Assembly: GCF_020966775.1 (NCBI RefSeq)
Contig: NZ_JAJKFV010000011.1
Location: forward strand, 235,013 to 299,012
Length of the DNA: 64,000 nucleotides
Direction of reading: 5' to 3'
Source: Rhodopirellula halodulae
GTDB taxonomy: Bacteria > Planctomycetota > Planctomycetia > Pirellulales > Pirellulaceae
Shown: positions 1-9,785 of the stretch, in pieces
How the letters are laid out: the number at the start of each line of letters is the position of its first letter
How positions within the stretch are numbered: the stretch's first letter is position 1
Program-made: the position numbers and the translations under genes
The notes under the pieces: generated by a model
The model's input: only the letters and a program-made list of their open reading frames with translations
Told to the model about the DNA's origin: nothing
The model's database searches: none

Positions 1-626
1 ACGCGGTGTGGACCCTCGACCAATCTTTGCGATGTGGTTCCGTGGCCGCGGTGTGGTCCATGTTGCCATGGAACCTGGACGATCGAGACGCGAGACGATT
101 GCAACTCGCGGCGGAAACCGGACAAACACCTGGACTGTTCGTTCGCACGGCTTCCGCGGGAAAGCGGCCTTCGTTTGCTTCCGTTCGTTGGCACGTCCGT
201 TCGGTGCCCGCGGCGCCCGAGCAAATTGTTCCGCTCGCTCATCCGCGTTCCGCTTTGCCGCCGATCAATCTCAAACGTTCCCGCGACCTTCGGGTCACTC
301 ATGTCAGTCTGCCTCATGCCAAAGGCAACGTGACTCGCCAAGCCTTTTTGGCTCTGACTCCTGACGCGGCCATTCACAATTTGGATTCACGTCCATTCCT
401 TGCCGCATCGTCCACCACAGTTTCCTCTCAACCCACCACTTCCACACTCGTGGGGACCTCCGACTCCGCAGACACATCCACGGCAAACACTCATGAAAAG
501 GCTGCTGTGCATCTGGCTGCCCAATTGGCCCATCCAACGTCGACTCGCCGAGACAACAGCCAAACCCAACGAAACGCAAACTCCCGAAGCAACGAACGAC
601 GCGACCGTCGCCGTCGCGCGGGATAG
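1..626 (+). CDS. imuA: ImuA-like mutagenesis protein, 3' part only
   Basis: The reading frame is open from the window edge, so the start and the RecA-like nucleotide-binding half lie outside. The visible N-terminal part (DQSLRCGSVAAVW, then LPWNLDDRDARRLQLAAE and a GLFVR segment) matches the end of the ImuA/SulA-like RecA-fold domain. ImuA works with ImuB and the polymerase DnaE2 in SOS-linked translesion synthesis. The last 100 or so residues are Ser/Thr/Pro/Arg-rich and look disordered. The frame runs about 134 nt into imuB, an unusually long overlap. Identity rests on these motifs plus the ImuB neighbour. Confidence 0.72.
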   Translation, partial: AVWTLDQSLRCGSVAAVWSMLPWNLDDRDARRLQLAAETGQTPGLFVRTASAGKRPSFASVRWHVRSVPAAPEQIVPLAHPRSALPPINLKRSRDLRVTHVSLPHAKGNVTRQAFLALTPDAAIHNLDSRPFLAASSTTVSSQPTTSTLVGTSDSADTSTANTHEKAAVHLAAQLAHPTSTRRDNSQTQRNANSRSNERRDRRRRAG

Positions 627-2367
627 CCCGCCTCTGATCCTGTGGCACCAAGACCCACGTCGCGGACGCATCGTTGCCGCCAGTTGTGCCAAGGCGGCGC
701 GCCTCGGAGTGCGTTTGGGGATGCCGATCGCACAAGCCGTCGATCTGACCAGCTCACAAGCCACGTCGCCTGGTCAACCAAAACACCATGTTACAAAGCC
801 GACCAGCAACCACGCGTCAGACACAACCAACGCACGTGCTGCCACTGCCGAACACGCTACGATCGACGAACACAACCGAGTGGCCGACCGACGGGCGTTG
901 CATTCGCTCGCCACCGAACTGCAACATCACCTCTGCCCACAAATCGCGACCGAAACGTTGGACCGTTTCAAATGGTCAGGTCGTTTTCGCCATGATCCCG
1001 AAGCCTTGGTTGCGGAGATTCAAAGCGTCACGCATCTGTTCGGCAACGAAACCGATCTTTTGGCCGCCGCGGCCAGCATCCTTCAACGACGTGGACTGCG
1101 GGCACGACTGGCCATTGCCAGCACACTAGGAGCCGCGTGGGCACTGGCCAATCATGCCCCTTCGCATTCTCGCAAACCGGACGTGTCCGATCAAAACGCC
1201 CCTTCGTTCGACTTCTTCGTGGCACCACCGGAACGCACCCACGAAGCATTGCAAACGCTGCCGCCCTCGGCGTTGCGTTTGAATCCCACCGACGTGGAAA
1301 CACTGCATCGATTGGGAATCGATACCGTTGGTTCACTGCTGCGATTACCACGCAACGGATTGGCGACCCGCATCGGTCATGGACTGTGCCAACGAATCGC
1401 TCAAGCACTGGGGGAGATCGACGAACCCATCTTGGCAATCGACTTGCCGACCGAGCACGCGGCTGAACTGGAACTGGAATATCCCACCGACGCGGTCGAC
1501 CTCCTTCGAGATCGCATCATTCGGCTGATTGATTCCGCCACGCAAAACCTGCGTCCACTCAACCGCGGCGTTTTGCGTTTGCGATGCCAAGTCGAGTTCA
1601 CGGAATCACCGCCGGTGACTTTGGAATCGGGATTGTTCTCGCCCACGTTGGATCTGAATCACCTCAGCAACTTGATGATCGGAGCTTTTGAATCTCACCA
1701 CATTGCATCCAAAGTTTCGCATCTTCGAATCGGTGTCTTGCAAGACGCTCCGTTGGCGAGCACGCAACCTTCCATCTTCGGTCCCGGTTTCGAAAACGAT
1801 GCCCAAACCGATTGGACGCGGCAAACCGACGTCGCGAGATTGATCGATTCGTTGAGCGGGCGTCTGGGCGAGGACGCTGTGCGTGGTGTTCGCATCAACC
1901 GTGACCCGCTGCCTGAAAATGCGGTGACGGAATTCCCGCTGACACAATCCCGCGGTCGCAAACTGGCAACCGCTCGGCCCAAACGAAACCGTTCCAAACC
2001 ACGTTCGGGAAATCAGCCACCGGATTCACCTCTTCCGCGAACCGGGCATCGTGCGGGTGTGCCCACCGCAACGGATGCCGGCCGCCGCCCGCTGCAATTG
2101 CACACATCGCCCCAACGAATCACGCCCCTGAGTCACGGCAAAGAGCCGGTTCCCGAAAACCAATTCCCACCGCGATTCCGATTCCGCGGTCGCGTTTGGG
2201 ACGTGCGTCAACACTGGGGCCCGGAACGGATCGAAACGCGGTGGTGGCAGGGCCCCATGATCCGCCGAGATTACTTTCGGGTGGAGCTTCAAGACGGGAC
2301 GCGGTGGTGGATTTTTCGCGACTTGAACCAACCTGCGGATTGGCAACTTCACGGTTGGTTCGATTGA
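493..2367 (+). CDS. imuB: ImuB-like Y-family polymerase homologue
   Basis: About 624 residues. ImuB is a catalytically inactive Y-family polymerase relative that bridges ImuA, DnaE2 and the sliding clamp in translesion synthesis. The N-terminus MKRLLCIWLPNWPIQRR is typical: the catalytic aspartates of active DinB proteins are replaced by WLPNW. A helix-hairpin-helix-like stretch (LHRLGIDTVGSLLRLP) lies near residue 275. The C-terminus (FRFRGRVWDVRQHWGPER, then RRDYFRVELQDG and WWIFRD) is the ImuB-specific tail. Two low-complexity insertions occur near residues 95-130 and 510-580. The ATG at 493 was chosen because the conserved N-terminus begins there. No dnaE2 follows within the window. Confidence 0.85.
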   Translation: MKRLLCIWLPNWPIQRRLAETTAKPNETQTPEATNDATVAVARDSPPLILWHQDPRRGRIVAASCAKAARLGVRLGMPIAQAVDLTSSQATSPGQPKHHVTKPTSNHASDTTNARAATAEHATIDEHNRVADRRALHSLATELQHHLCPQIATETLDRFKWSGRFRHDPEALVAEIQSVTHLFGNETDLLAAAASILQRRGLRARLAIASTLGAAWALANHAPSHSRKPDVSDQNAPSFDFFVAPPERTHEALQTLPPSALRLNPTDVETLHRLGIDTVGSLLRLPRNGLATRIGHGLCQRIAQALGEIDEPILAIDLPTEHAAELELEYPTDAVDLLRDRIIRLIDSATQNLRPLNRGVLRLRCQVEFTESPPVTLESGLFSPTLDLNHLSNLMIGAFESHHIASKVSHLRIGVLQDAPLASTQPSIFGPGFENDAQTDWTRQTDVARLIDSLSGRLGEDAVRGVRINRDPLPENAVTEFPLTQSRGRKLATARPKRNRSKPRSGNQPPDSPLPRTGHRAGVPTATDAGRRPLQLHTSPQRITPLSHGKEPVPENQFPPRFRFRGRVWDVRQHWGPERIETRWWQGPMIRRDYFRVELQDGTRWWIFRDLNQPADWQLHGWFD

Positions 2368-2627
2368 ATCCAGGCATCCGGCTCGGCATCAACAAAACCC
2401 CGCCCGAAAACCCCGCCCGTTGGGGACGCCCCGCGACTTGGTGGGACGGCCAAAGTTTGCAAAAAACCGCGGCCGCGGACCTCCAACGCTCGGATTGAAA
2501 CCGTGATCCCCACCAGCCATAATGGTTGCACCGGATCGAGCGAAAGAAAGTCCCCGCCTTTTGCTTTTCCTCCGCATGTTCCAAGGCATGCGGACGCTCC
2601 ATCCTCCCGCCTTTCTCCCCCCGCCTC

Positions 2628-5366
2628 ATGCCTGCCAAACCATTCCCAGTGAATGCGCTTGTCCGATTTGTGCTACTCGGATGTTGCTCGCTTGGGGCGA
2701 TGCCCGCTTTGGCGGTCGAGAAGTCTCCGGCGTCCGCACCGACTCTGCAGGAACTGAAAACTGAAGGTGCTCGTCAATCGAAGTACTTGCACCCAACCTC
2801 GCGTTCGACGCCGACCGAGACCCCGGAAGCTGACCTGGCCACGTTTCAGGAAACCATTGCTCCGATCTTGGAAGCATCCTGCATCGACTGCCACAACGAT
2901 GACAACACGGAAGGCAACATCTCCATCGAATCCTTGGATCCCAATCTGCTGGAAGGAGACGATGTCGATTGGTGGGTGGAAGTGTTGGCGGTGCTGAACA
3001 ACGGCGAGATGCCACCGCCCGAAGACATGGAAATGGACGACGCCGATCGCCGAACCATCGTCGAGTGGTTGTCGGGCGAAGTTCAAACGGCCTCCATGTT
3101 CCGTCGAGCCACCGGTGGGCACTCGTCGTTTCGCAGGCTGACGCGATACGAAACCAACTACGCACTGCAAGACTTGCTCGGTCTGCCCAACCAATTTGCC
3201 GGTGATCTCCCGCCGGAAGCTCACTCCGACGATGGTTTCCAAAACAGCTCCGAGATGCTTCACATGTCGGTGAAGCAACTTGAAACCTACCAAACGCTCG
3301 CTCGCCAAGCTCTGCGTCGCGCGATCGCTTTGGAGGAACGCCCCGCACCGCTTCACTGGAGCATCAGCATGCGGGACGCCAGCCAAATTGATTGGAAGCA
3401 ACAACAAGCCTCCGTGGACCAAGCCGCTGAAAAGCTGAAGGACGATCCCGAAAAGCAGCGAGCCAAAATAGAAGAAATGCGAGCCAGCTTTCTTCGGCCA
3501 ACCAACCAAACTCACTATCGCAATCTAAAAACCGGAGCCAATGTCCCGACGAGCTGGGCTTATCAAGGGGCTCGTTATTCCTTCGCCCCCGAAGAGGCTC
3601 CCACGGTCATGCCGCCGGACTTTGACCATGTGGCCATTCTGCCGGGAGCACGCAGTCGCCGATTGATCGTCGAACTGGGCAACCAAATTCCCGACACCGG
3701 CGTCATGCGAGTGCGTGTCCGAGCCGCACGTGTGCTCAAGGACGGGCAAGCCGCCGATTCGTTTCCGCCGAGTCTGCAATTGGAATTTGGCTGGCGTGCC
3801 AGCAACGAAGGCCGGGCCGACATGCGAGTCAGCGACGCCGACATTCCCATCACCGCTACCGTGGACGCACCGGAGATCTACGAATTTGAGTTTCAGCTGG
3901 GCGACATCTACCCACGCAACTCCGTCCGAAAAACCTCCCCGATGGGAAAGATGCCCAACCCTTCGGAATACATTCGGTTCGTCAACAGTTCGGTTTCGGA
4001 TCAAGCCGTTCAAATTGACCATGTTGAAATCGTCGCCCCGGTGATCACGCAGTGGCCTCCCGAATCGCACACGCGAATTTTCTTTGATAGCCCACACCGC
4101 GAAAACGAAACCCGCTACGTCAGCGAAGTTCTGGCTGCCTTCATGCGGAAAGCGTGGCGTCGTCCTCCCACACCCGAAGAACTGCGTCGCAAAGAACAGC
4201 TCTTCCGCACGCTGCGTCCGCATTGCGGTTCAATGGAAGAGGCCGTCTTAGAGGTGCTATCGACCGTACTGGCGTCGCCTCACTTCTTGTACGTCGTGCG
4301 GACGAAGTCACCGTCCACGGATTCCGATTCGCAAACGGCGATGGCATCGTCACCCAAGCTGACACCGCACGAACTAGCAACGCGATTGTCTTTGTTTTTG
4401 TGGTGCAGCATTCCAGATGATGAACTGCTGACTCTGGCTAGCACCGGAGCGTTGCAAGAACCAGACGTCCTTCGGGAACAAGTGCAACGCATGCTGGCAG
4501 ACCCCAAATCGCGACGTCTCAGCGAGCAGTTCGTGCACCAATGGTTGGACATGCAGTTACTGGATTTCCTCAACATCAAGGAAACCACACCAAGACTGAA
4601 CACGCCATTGAAAGAAGCCATGCAGGAAGAACCCATCGCTTTCTTCCACGAGTTGCTGCAACAGGACGAAAGCGTGTTGCAATTCATTCACGCCGAATTC
4701 GCGATGTTGAACGAACGACTCGCACGGCACTACGGATGGAACACCGTGCATGGCAACCATTTTCGCCGTGTCCCCATTGGATCCGATCCACGACGAGGCG
4801 GTTTGTTGACGCAAGCTGGCCTGTTGGCAATGAACTCCGCCGGCGCGGATTCACACCCGCTGAAGCGTGGCGTTTGGTTGCTCGAAAGCATCCTGAATGA
4901 TCCGCCACCGCCGCCCCCACCGGCCGTTCCTGAAATTGACCTTGCCGATCCGCGAATCGCGGAGATGACGCTGATCGAACGCATGGCTGATCACCGCAAC
5001 CATCCGGCGTGCATGTCATGCCATTCCAAAATCGATCCTTGGGGCATCGCGTTTGAAAACTACGACTCGGTGGGTCGCTGGCGAACCAAGATCAACGACA
5101 AACCCGTCGTCGCATCGGCCACGTTGTTCAATCAACAAGAACTCGCGGGTATCGATGGCTTGAAGCGATACCTACTCAGTGAGCGACAAGACCAGTTTGT
5201 CCGCGCGCTGGTCCACAAGCTCGCAACCTATGGGCTGGGTCGCCCCCTCACATTCGCGGACCATGCCCACATCGACCAGATCACAGCCGAAGTCCGCAAA
5301 CGCGGCGACGGCTTGTCGACGATGGTTCAACAAGTCGCCACCAGCGATCTGTTTCAATCCAACTGA
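2628..5366 (+). CDS. Exported planctomycete cytochrome-like protein (DUF1587/1592/1588/1585)
   Basis: About 912 residues with a signal peptide (VRFVLLGCCSLGAMPALA). A c-type heme motif CIDCH is at residues 85-89 and a second CMSCH at about 795-799. The order fits the planctomycete family: cytochrome-like N-terminus, DUF1587 (FRRLTRYETNYALQDLLGLP, near 165), a middle region with a jelly-roll-like insert, then DUF1595/DUF1592 (around 490-650), DUF1588 with the second heme-like motif, and DUF1585 at the end. The downstream DUF1552 gene is a standard partner. The physiological substrate is not known for the family. The ATG at 2628 puts the signal peptide at the N-terminus; the open frame extends to 2526. 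Confidence 0.85.
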   Translation: MPAKPFPVNALVRFVLLGCCSLGAMPALAVEKSPASAPTLQELKTEGARQSKYLHPTSRSTPTETPEADLATFQETIAPILEASCIDCHNDDNTEGNISIESLDPNLLEGDDVDWWVEVLAVLNNGEMPPPEDMEMDDADRRTIVEWLSGEVQTASMFRRATGGHSSFRRLTRYETNYALQDLLGLPNQFAGDLPPEAHSDDGFQNSSEMLHMSVKQLETYQTLARQALRRAIALEERPAPLHWSISMRDASQIDWKQQQASVDQAAEKLKDDPEKQRAKIEEMRASFLRPTNQTHYRNLKTGANVPTSWAYQGARYSFAPEEAPTVMPPDFDHVAILPGARSRRLIVELGNQIPDTGVMRVRVRAARVLKDGQAADSFPPSLQLEFGWRASNEGRADMRVSDADIPITATVDAPEIYEFEFQLGDIYPRNSVRKTSPMGKMPNPSEYIRFVNSSVSDQAVQIDHVEIVAPVITQWPPESHTRIFFDSPHRENETRYVSEVLAAFMRKAWRRPPTPEELRRKEQLFRTLRPHCGSMEEAVLEVLSTVLASPHFLYVVRTKSPSTDSDSQTAMASSPKLTPHELATRLSLFLWCSIPDDELLTLASTGALQEPDVLREQVQRMLADPKSRRLSEQFVHQWLDMQLLDFLNIKETTPRLNTPLKEAMQEEPIAFFHELLQQDESVLQFIHAEFAMLNERLARHYGWNTVHGNHFRRVPIGSDPRRGGLLTQAGLLAMNSAGADSHPLKRGVWLLESILNDPPPPPPPAVPEIDLADPRIAEMTLIERMADHRNHPACMSCHSKIDPWGIAFENYDSVGRWRTKINDKPVVASATLFNQQELAGIDGLKRYLLSERQDQFVRALVHKLATYGLGRPLTFADHAHIDQITAEVRKRGDGLSTMVQQVATSDLFQSN

Positions 5367-5426
5367 TTCAATCGCCCCACCTTCACGCCATCCGAATTGC
5401 CAACGAAACGTCCGAAGGATTCTGCC

Positions 5427-6833
5427 ATGACATCGCCACTGAACCGATTGGATCGCCGTCGCTTTCTTCGCGGTACCGGGGTCGCTCTCGCCTTGCCGTG
5501 GCTGGAGTGTGCACGCCCTAATTCAGCGTTCGGCACGGAAACTGTCAGCAATCCTAAACGTCTGGCGTGTTTCTACTTTCCCGATGGCGTTCCGATGCCT
5601 TTGGCCGAAGACCCCGCTCACCAAGATTGGTCTTGGTTTCCGCATGGCGGCGGATCGGAGTTCACATTCACTCAGTGCATGACGCCCTTTGAATCGTTGC
5701 GAGAGGACCTCAGTGTGCTGTCCGGGTTCTCCCATCCCAAGTCACGCAGCGTTCATGGTCACTCCAATGCCGATCAATTCTTGACGGCAGCCGACACCGG
5801 ATCCAACGGTCCCTACGAGAACAACATTTCGCTGGACCAAATCGTTGCGGAACATGTTGGTAACCAAACACGTTACTCGTCGTTGGTGATGTCCACCGAC
5901 GGAGGCACCGGGACGCCGCGTGGGACGCACACGCTGTCGTTCAATCGCAATGGACGCCCGATCCCAGCGGAGAATCGCCCCAAGCGGATCTTCGACATGT
6001 TGTTTGTCAAAAGCGACAACAACGCCGCTCAACGTTTGGCACTCAGCCAAAGTGCATTGGATGATCTGTTGGCCGATGCCAAGGCACTTCGCAAAACACT
6101 GTCGGCCAATGACCAATCCAGCCTGGACGAATACTTGGACTCCGTTCGCGAAGCGGAGATCAAGGTTGAAAAGGCCAAACACTGGCTCAACACGCCACTG
6201 CCAACCGTCGATGCAGACCATCTGAATTTGAACGTCACTCCGGACGAACCACGTCAGTATCTGCAGACCATGTTCGAGTTGATCTACCTCGCGTTTCGGA
6301 CCGATTCGACTCGTGTGGCGACCTATCAAATTGGACGTGAAAACGGTGTCGGAATCAGCGATCACTTGGCACGTGCGGTTGGATTCAATCTCTCGCACGC
6401 TTTGTCACATGAAACCAAGAACCCCGGTGGCTGGAAAAACTTCGGCATCTACTGCCATTTTCTGAACGAAGAGTTCGCCCGTTTCCTCACGCGATTGAAA
6501 GAGACCGCCGAACCCGCCGGAACCGGATCGATGCTCGACAATACCATGTTGCTGTACGGTTCCGCGTCCAGCGCTTTCCACCTTTCGAGAAACTATCCGT
6601 TGGTGCTGGCCGGTGGCAAGAACATGGGTCTCCAACATGGCAAGTATCTGAACTTTGCCGGAGCCAACCCGCAGGGCGGAGCATGGGACGGCGGGCGAGA
6701 ACCGTGGCAACAAGAGATCTCGCACGAAGATCGACCGCTGTCAAATTTGTTCGTCACGATGCTGCAGCAACTCGACGTGCAAACCGAACAATTCGCGGAC
6801 AGCGACGGCAAGGTGAATGAATTGGTCGCTTGA
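5427..6833 (+). CDS. DUF1552 protein with Tat signal
   Basis: About 468 residues. The N-terminus LDRRRFLRGTGVALALPWLE is a twin-arginine signal, so the protein is probably folded before export. The body (YFPDGVPMP, WSWFPHGGG, LSVLSGFSHP, and the later YGSASSAFH) matches DUF1552, a planctomycete family distantly related to the alkaline-phosphatase/sulfatase fold and to DUF1501. It starts 60 nt after the DUF1592 gene on the same strand and the two probably form one transcript. Biochemical function is undetermined. The start at 5427 gives a standard Tat signal; an upstream ATG at 5397 would add ten residues. Confidence 0.83.
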   Translation: MTSPLNRLDRRRFLRGTGVALALPWLECARPNSAFGTETVSNPKRLACFYFPDGVPMPLAEDPAHQDWSWFPHGGGSEFTFTQCMTPFESLREDLSVLSGFSHPKSRSVHGHSNADQFLTAADTGSNGPYENNISLDQIVAEHVGNQTRYSSLVMSTDGGTGTPRGTHTLSFNRNGRPIPAENRPKRIFDMLFVKSDNNAAQRLALSQSALDDLLADAKALRKTLSANDQSSLDEYLDSVREAEIKVEKAKHWLNTPLPTVDADHLNLNVTPDEPRQYLQTMFELIYLAFRTDSTRVATYQIGRENGVGISDHLARAVGFNLSHALSHETKNPGGWKNFGIYCHFLNEEFARFLTRLKETAEPAGTGSMLDNTMLLYGSASSAFHLSRNYPLVLAGGKNMGLQHGKYLNFAGANPQGGAWDGGREPWQQEISHEDRPLSNLFVTMLQQLDVQTEQFADSDGKVNELVA

Positions 6834-6939
6834 GAAAGTCAGCCGAACCAGTGCAGACTTTTCAAAATTGTCCTGGACACTTCTGCGTGGTCTCAAGCAC
6901 GTTCTCGTTGCGTCACGCCAGAGTCGAAGACGCAATCGA

Positions 6940-7383
6940 TCAGCGGTTCGGAATGTCTGACGTCGAAAAGGCGTCAGGCAGCAACTCAGAAAGACGACGC
7001 ATTTGTTGATCACCGTCGATCACGTCAATCGTGTAGACGAACAAATCGGAACCAAACTCAGCCAAGACCTGGCGACAGGCACCGCAGGGCATCGCACCAC
7101 CGATGCTGGCAATTGCAACCGCGTGGAACATTCGGTAACCACCCGCGACCGCCGTGCAGACCGCTGTTCGCTCCGCACACTGTGTCAGCGAATAACTGGC
7201 GTTCTCAACGTTGCAGCCTTCCACAATCCGACCGTCATGGGTCAGCAGTGCGGCACCCACATAGAAATGACTGTGCGGTGCATAGGCATGGTCTCGCGCC
7301 GAGATCGCCGCATGGATCAACCGTTGAACCTCTTCGTCAGAGGGAGGATCGATCTCGGACGTTTGGCTGTGGACATCGGTCAT
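6940..7383 (-). CDS. cdd: Cytidine deaminase
   Basis: About 147 residues, the normal size for the small tetrameric family. It deaminates cytidine and deoxycytidine to uridines in pyrimidine salvage. The zinc-site motifs are intact: CAERTAV at residues 69-75 (Cys plus catalytic Glu) and PCGACRQ at 99-105 (two further zinc cysteines). The substrate-binding segment GCNVENASYS is also present. An ATG 60 nt upstream (7443) would add a 20-residue leader not expected in the family, so the ATG at 7383 is preferred. It is convergent with the DUF1552 gene. Confidence 0.93.
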   Translation of the reverse strand: MTDVHSQTSEIDPPSDEEVQRLIHAAISARDHAYAPHSHFYVGAALLTHDGRIVEGCNVENASYSLTQCAERTAVCTAVAGGYRMFHAVAIASIGGAMPCGACRQVLAEFGSDLFVYTIDVIDGDQQMRRLSELLPDAFSTSDIPNR

Positions 7384-7764
7384 GGCAGGATAAAGAGACA
7401 AGGATGTAGACTCGCCGAAGAGAGGAGCTGATTCCGCCATCATTCCTCATTAGAGTACCCAGATCCCTCCGTGAAGCAATGCGGCAGAGCGTAAGTTCGA
7501 CTCCTCCGGCGACATTCTAATCTCTTCTCACCATCGCTTGCCGCAAAGTCATCCTGAACGTCCCACTCACCCAAAAATTGACATCTCCCATCTCACCGCC
7601 TCAGGGGAGCTCAACCAGCGACTCGCAATTGTCCTGGCACGAAGTTCTCCCTCACGGCATGCCACGAAGGATTCGCAGCACGGTGAAGGATTCAGAAATG
7701 CCGTCCGCGCGGTACATTGGTTCATTCTGCTGAGCTGTCCCCCTTGGAATTCTCTCCGCGCATC
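7384..7764. other. Intergenic region between cdd and the htrA-like gene
   Basis: Divergent promoters for cdd (minus) and the HtrA-type protease (plus) should lie here. I see no convincing hairpin, repeat or RNA gene. A T-loop-like string around 7495 has no cloverleaf around it. Confidence 0.5.
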
Positions 7765-9063
7765 ATGACTTCACGTTCAACTCTCGTTGCTGACATCTCC
7801 ACCCGCTGTCACCGTCCGCGTTGCCACCGTTATTGCTTCCACGGTCACTCCTTCCAAAGTCATTGTGGTTGGCCCGCCGCATTGATTGTGATGCTGCTTG
7901 GATTGACCTTCGGACTCCATCACGCAAGTCGCCTTCATGCTGACGATGCCGCACAGGTGAGTGCCCGGACACTTTCCAAAGCCTTTCGTGATGCGGCTCG
8001 CCAAGCCACTCCTTCCGTCGTCACCGTTTCCTCCTACGGCCAAAACGACACGTCCTCGAACAATGCGTCGTCCGATTCGCAAGATGGATCAGATGATTTC
8101 CAAGAGGACCTTCCGAATGAACAAGTTCAACCGTCGCCACCGAGGGAATTTGAAGATGGCAAGTATGAGCTGACGGGCCTGGGTTCGGGGGTGATCATCA
8201 ATCCGTTTCACGACGCGAGCGATGACGATGCATTGGAAAGCTCCAATCAATACTGGGTGATGACAAACAATCACGTGATCAACAATGCGAAGAAAGTAAC
8301 CATCCAATTCCCAGACGAAACCGAACTTGTGGCCGAAAAAGTGCATGGCGATCCAGCCAGCGATATCGCGGTGCTTCAGGTGACTTCCGATGAACCTTTG
8401 ACCGTCGCCCAATACGGCGATTCAACGACGCTGGACATCGGTGATTGGGTGCTGGCGATCGGCAGCCCTTTTAAACTGGAAGCCACAGTGAGTGCGGGCA
8501 TCATCAGCGCGAAAAACCGTATTCTGAAACAGATCCGACGGAGCCGTTTGCTGCAGACCGATGCGGCGATCAATCCAGGCAACTCCGGCGGCCCTTTGGT
8601 CGACCTGGACGGCAACGTGGTCGCGATCAACACCGCCATCGCGACTCGCAACGGAAGTTACCAAGGCATCGGGTTTGCAATTCCAATTGACCAAGCCAAA
8701 TGGTTGGCTCGAGAGCTGGCAAAGTATGGCACCGTGCGTCGCTCGACGCTTGGTATCACGACCGCGGAGCTGACCGCCAAAATTGCCAAGAAAGTTCGCT
8801 TGCCCGAAGGGCTTGGCGTGCTGGTCTACGAGATCATTCGCAACAGTGCCGCGGACCGTGCTGGCCTGAAACAACTGGACGTCATCACCGAATTCGCGGG
8901 CCAGCCGGTTCACAAACCGATTGATCTGCGGGACGCCATTGAGCGTCAACCGGTTGGATCCAAGCAATCATTCAAGATCATTCGCGGTGGCGAAGAAATG
9001 GAACTGGAAGCGACGCTCGCTCCGGTTGACGACCCCACCGCATCCCCCGGCGAAGAAGAATAG
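7765..9063 (+). CDS. HtrA/DegP-type serine protease with one PDZ domain
   Basis: About 432 residues. It is a trypsin-like protease of the S1C (HtrA/Deg) family, expected to act on misfolded envelope proteins. A hydrophobic segment (PAALIVMLLGLTFGLHHAS) serves as signal or anchor. The catalytic triad is visible: His170 in MTNNHVI, Asp200 in DPASDIAVLQV and Ser274 in INPGNSGGPLV. One PDZ domain follows at about 330-420 (GLGVLVYEI, ADRAGLKQLDVI). An acidic, Ser/Asn-rich linker (about 75-130) precedes the protease domain. The start at 7765 is the ATG closest to the signal; the N-terminal 30 residues are His/Cys/Arg-rich and the exact start is uncertain. Confidence 0.88.
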   Translation: MTSRSTLVADISTRCHRPRCHRYCFHGHSFQSHCGWPAALIVMLLGLTFGLHHASRLHADDAAQVSARTLSKAFRDAARQATPSVVTVSSYGQNDTSSNNASSDSQDGSDDFQEDLPNEQVQPSPPREFEDGKYELTGLGSGVIINPFHDASDDDALESSNQYWVMTNNHVINNAKKVTIQFPDETELVAEKVHGDPASDIAVLQVTSDEPLTVAQYGDSTTLDIGDWVLAIGSPFKLEATVSAGIISAKNRILKQIRRSRLLQTDAAINPGNSGGPLVDLDGNVVAINTAIATRNGSYQGIGFAIPIDQAKWLARELAKYGTVRRSTLGITTAELTAKIAKKVRLPEGLGVLVYEIIRNSAADRAGLKQLDVITEFAGQPVHKPIDLRDAIERQPVGSKQSFKIIRGGEEMELEATLAPVDDPTASPGEEE

Positions 9064-9112
9064 TCGCCGGGCGTCGATTCACGTCACCGGTCCAAGCAAG
9101 CCACGACGCCGG

Positions 9113-9619
9113 TCACTCGGCGGCGGCTCGTTTGGGCAACACCCAATCGGGACGAGCGAAGTGACACGTGTACCCGTCGGGATATCGCTCCAAGTAATCC
9201 TGATGCTCGGGCTCGGCTTCCCAAAAGTCACTCACCGGTTCGACCTCGGTGACCACTTTCCCGGGCCATAACCCCGACACATTCACATCGGCGATCGTAT
9301 CCAGAGCCGTTTGCTTTTGCGTCTCATCGACATAGTAGATCGCTGAGCGATAGGACGGGCCTCGGTCGTTGCCCTGACGGTTGGGCGTTGTCGGGTCGTG
9401 GATTTGAAAGAAGAACTCCAGCAACCGCCGATAGCTGATTTGCTCGGGATCGAAAAAGATCTCGATCCCTTCGGCATGGTTGCCGTGGTTGCGGTACGTG
9501 GCATTGGGGACTTCGCCACCGGTGTAACCCACGCGGGTTTTCTCGATGCCGGGGAGCTTGCGAATCAAGTCCTGCATTCCCCAAAAACATCCCCCCGCCA
9601 ATACAGCTCGTTCGCTCAT
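9113..9619 (-). CDS. msrA: Peptide-methionine (S)-S-oxide reductase, cytoplasmic
   Basis: 168 residues, no signal peptide. It reduces methionine-S-sulfoxide in proteins and free methionine. The nucleophilic Cys11 lies in [10 protein letters not shown], and the rest follows the MsrA pattern: [38 protein letters not shown] and the YRSAIYY segment. The variant GCFWGMQ replaces the more common GCFWGxE. A second, exported MsrA is encoded at 38690-39418, so this copy is probably for cytoplasmic repair. It lies downstream of mnmE on the same strand but is separated by a repeat-bearing spacer. Confidence 0.94.
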   Translation of the reverse strand: MSERAVLAGGCFWGMQDLIRKLPGIEKTRVGYTGGEVPNATYRNHGNHAEGIEIFFDPEQISYRRLLEFFFQIHDPTTPNRQGNDRGPSYRSAIYYVDETQKQTALDTIADVNVSGLWPGKVVTEVEPVSDFWEAEPEHQDYLERYPDGYTCHFARPDWVLPKRAAAE

Positions 9620-9697
9620 TTTTCCGTTCCAAAGTCAAAAGAAATTTGTCGCACAACAGGCGGTCGCACCATGACGCAGGCCGCAGGAGACGAGTGC

Positions 9698-9746
9698 GTC
9701 CGGTGGAACCGGACCTACGGTTGCGGTGCGTCCGGTGGAACCGGAC
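9698..9746. repeat. Two copies of a 17-nt palindrome (REP-like)
   Basis: GTCCGGTGGAACCGGAC occurs at 9698-9714 and 9730-9746. Each copy can form a 7-bp stem with a 3-nt loop and is followed by CTAC. The same palindrome recurs at 35716 and, with one change, at 35764. The pair lies in the 166-nt gap between mnmE and msrA, both minus strand. No U-tract follows, so it is not a classic terminator. Confidence 0.8.
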
Positions 9747-9785
9747 CTACTGGGACGCATCCCATCATAGGCACCCGACCAGCCG

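Noticed and set aside
7480..7520. T-loop-like string AAGTTCGACTCC suggesting a tRNA
   Set aside because: No matching acceptor, D or anticodon arm around it in either direction.
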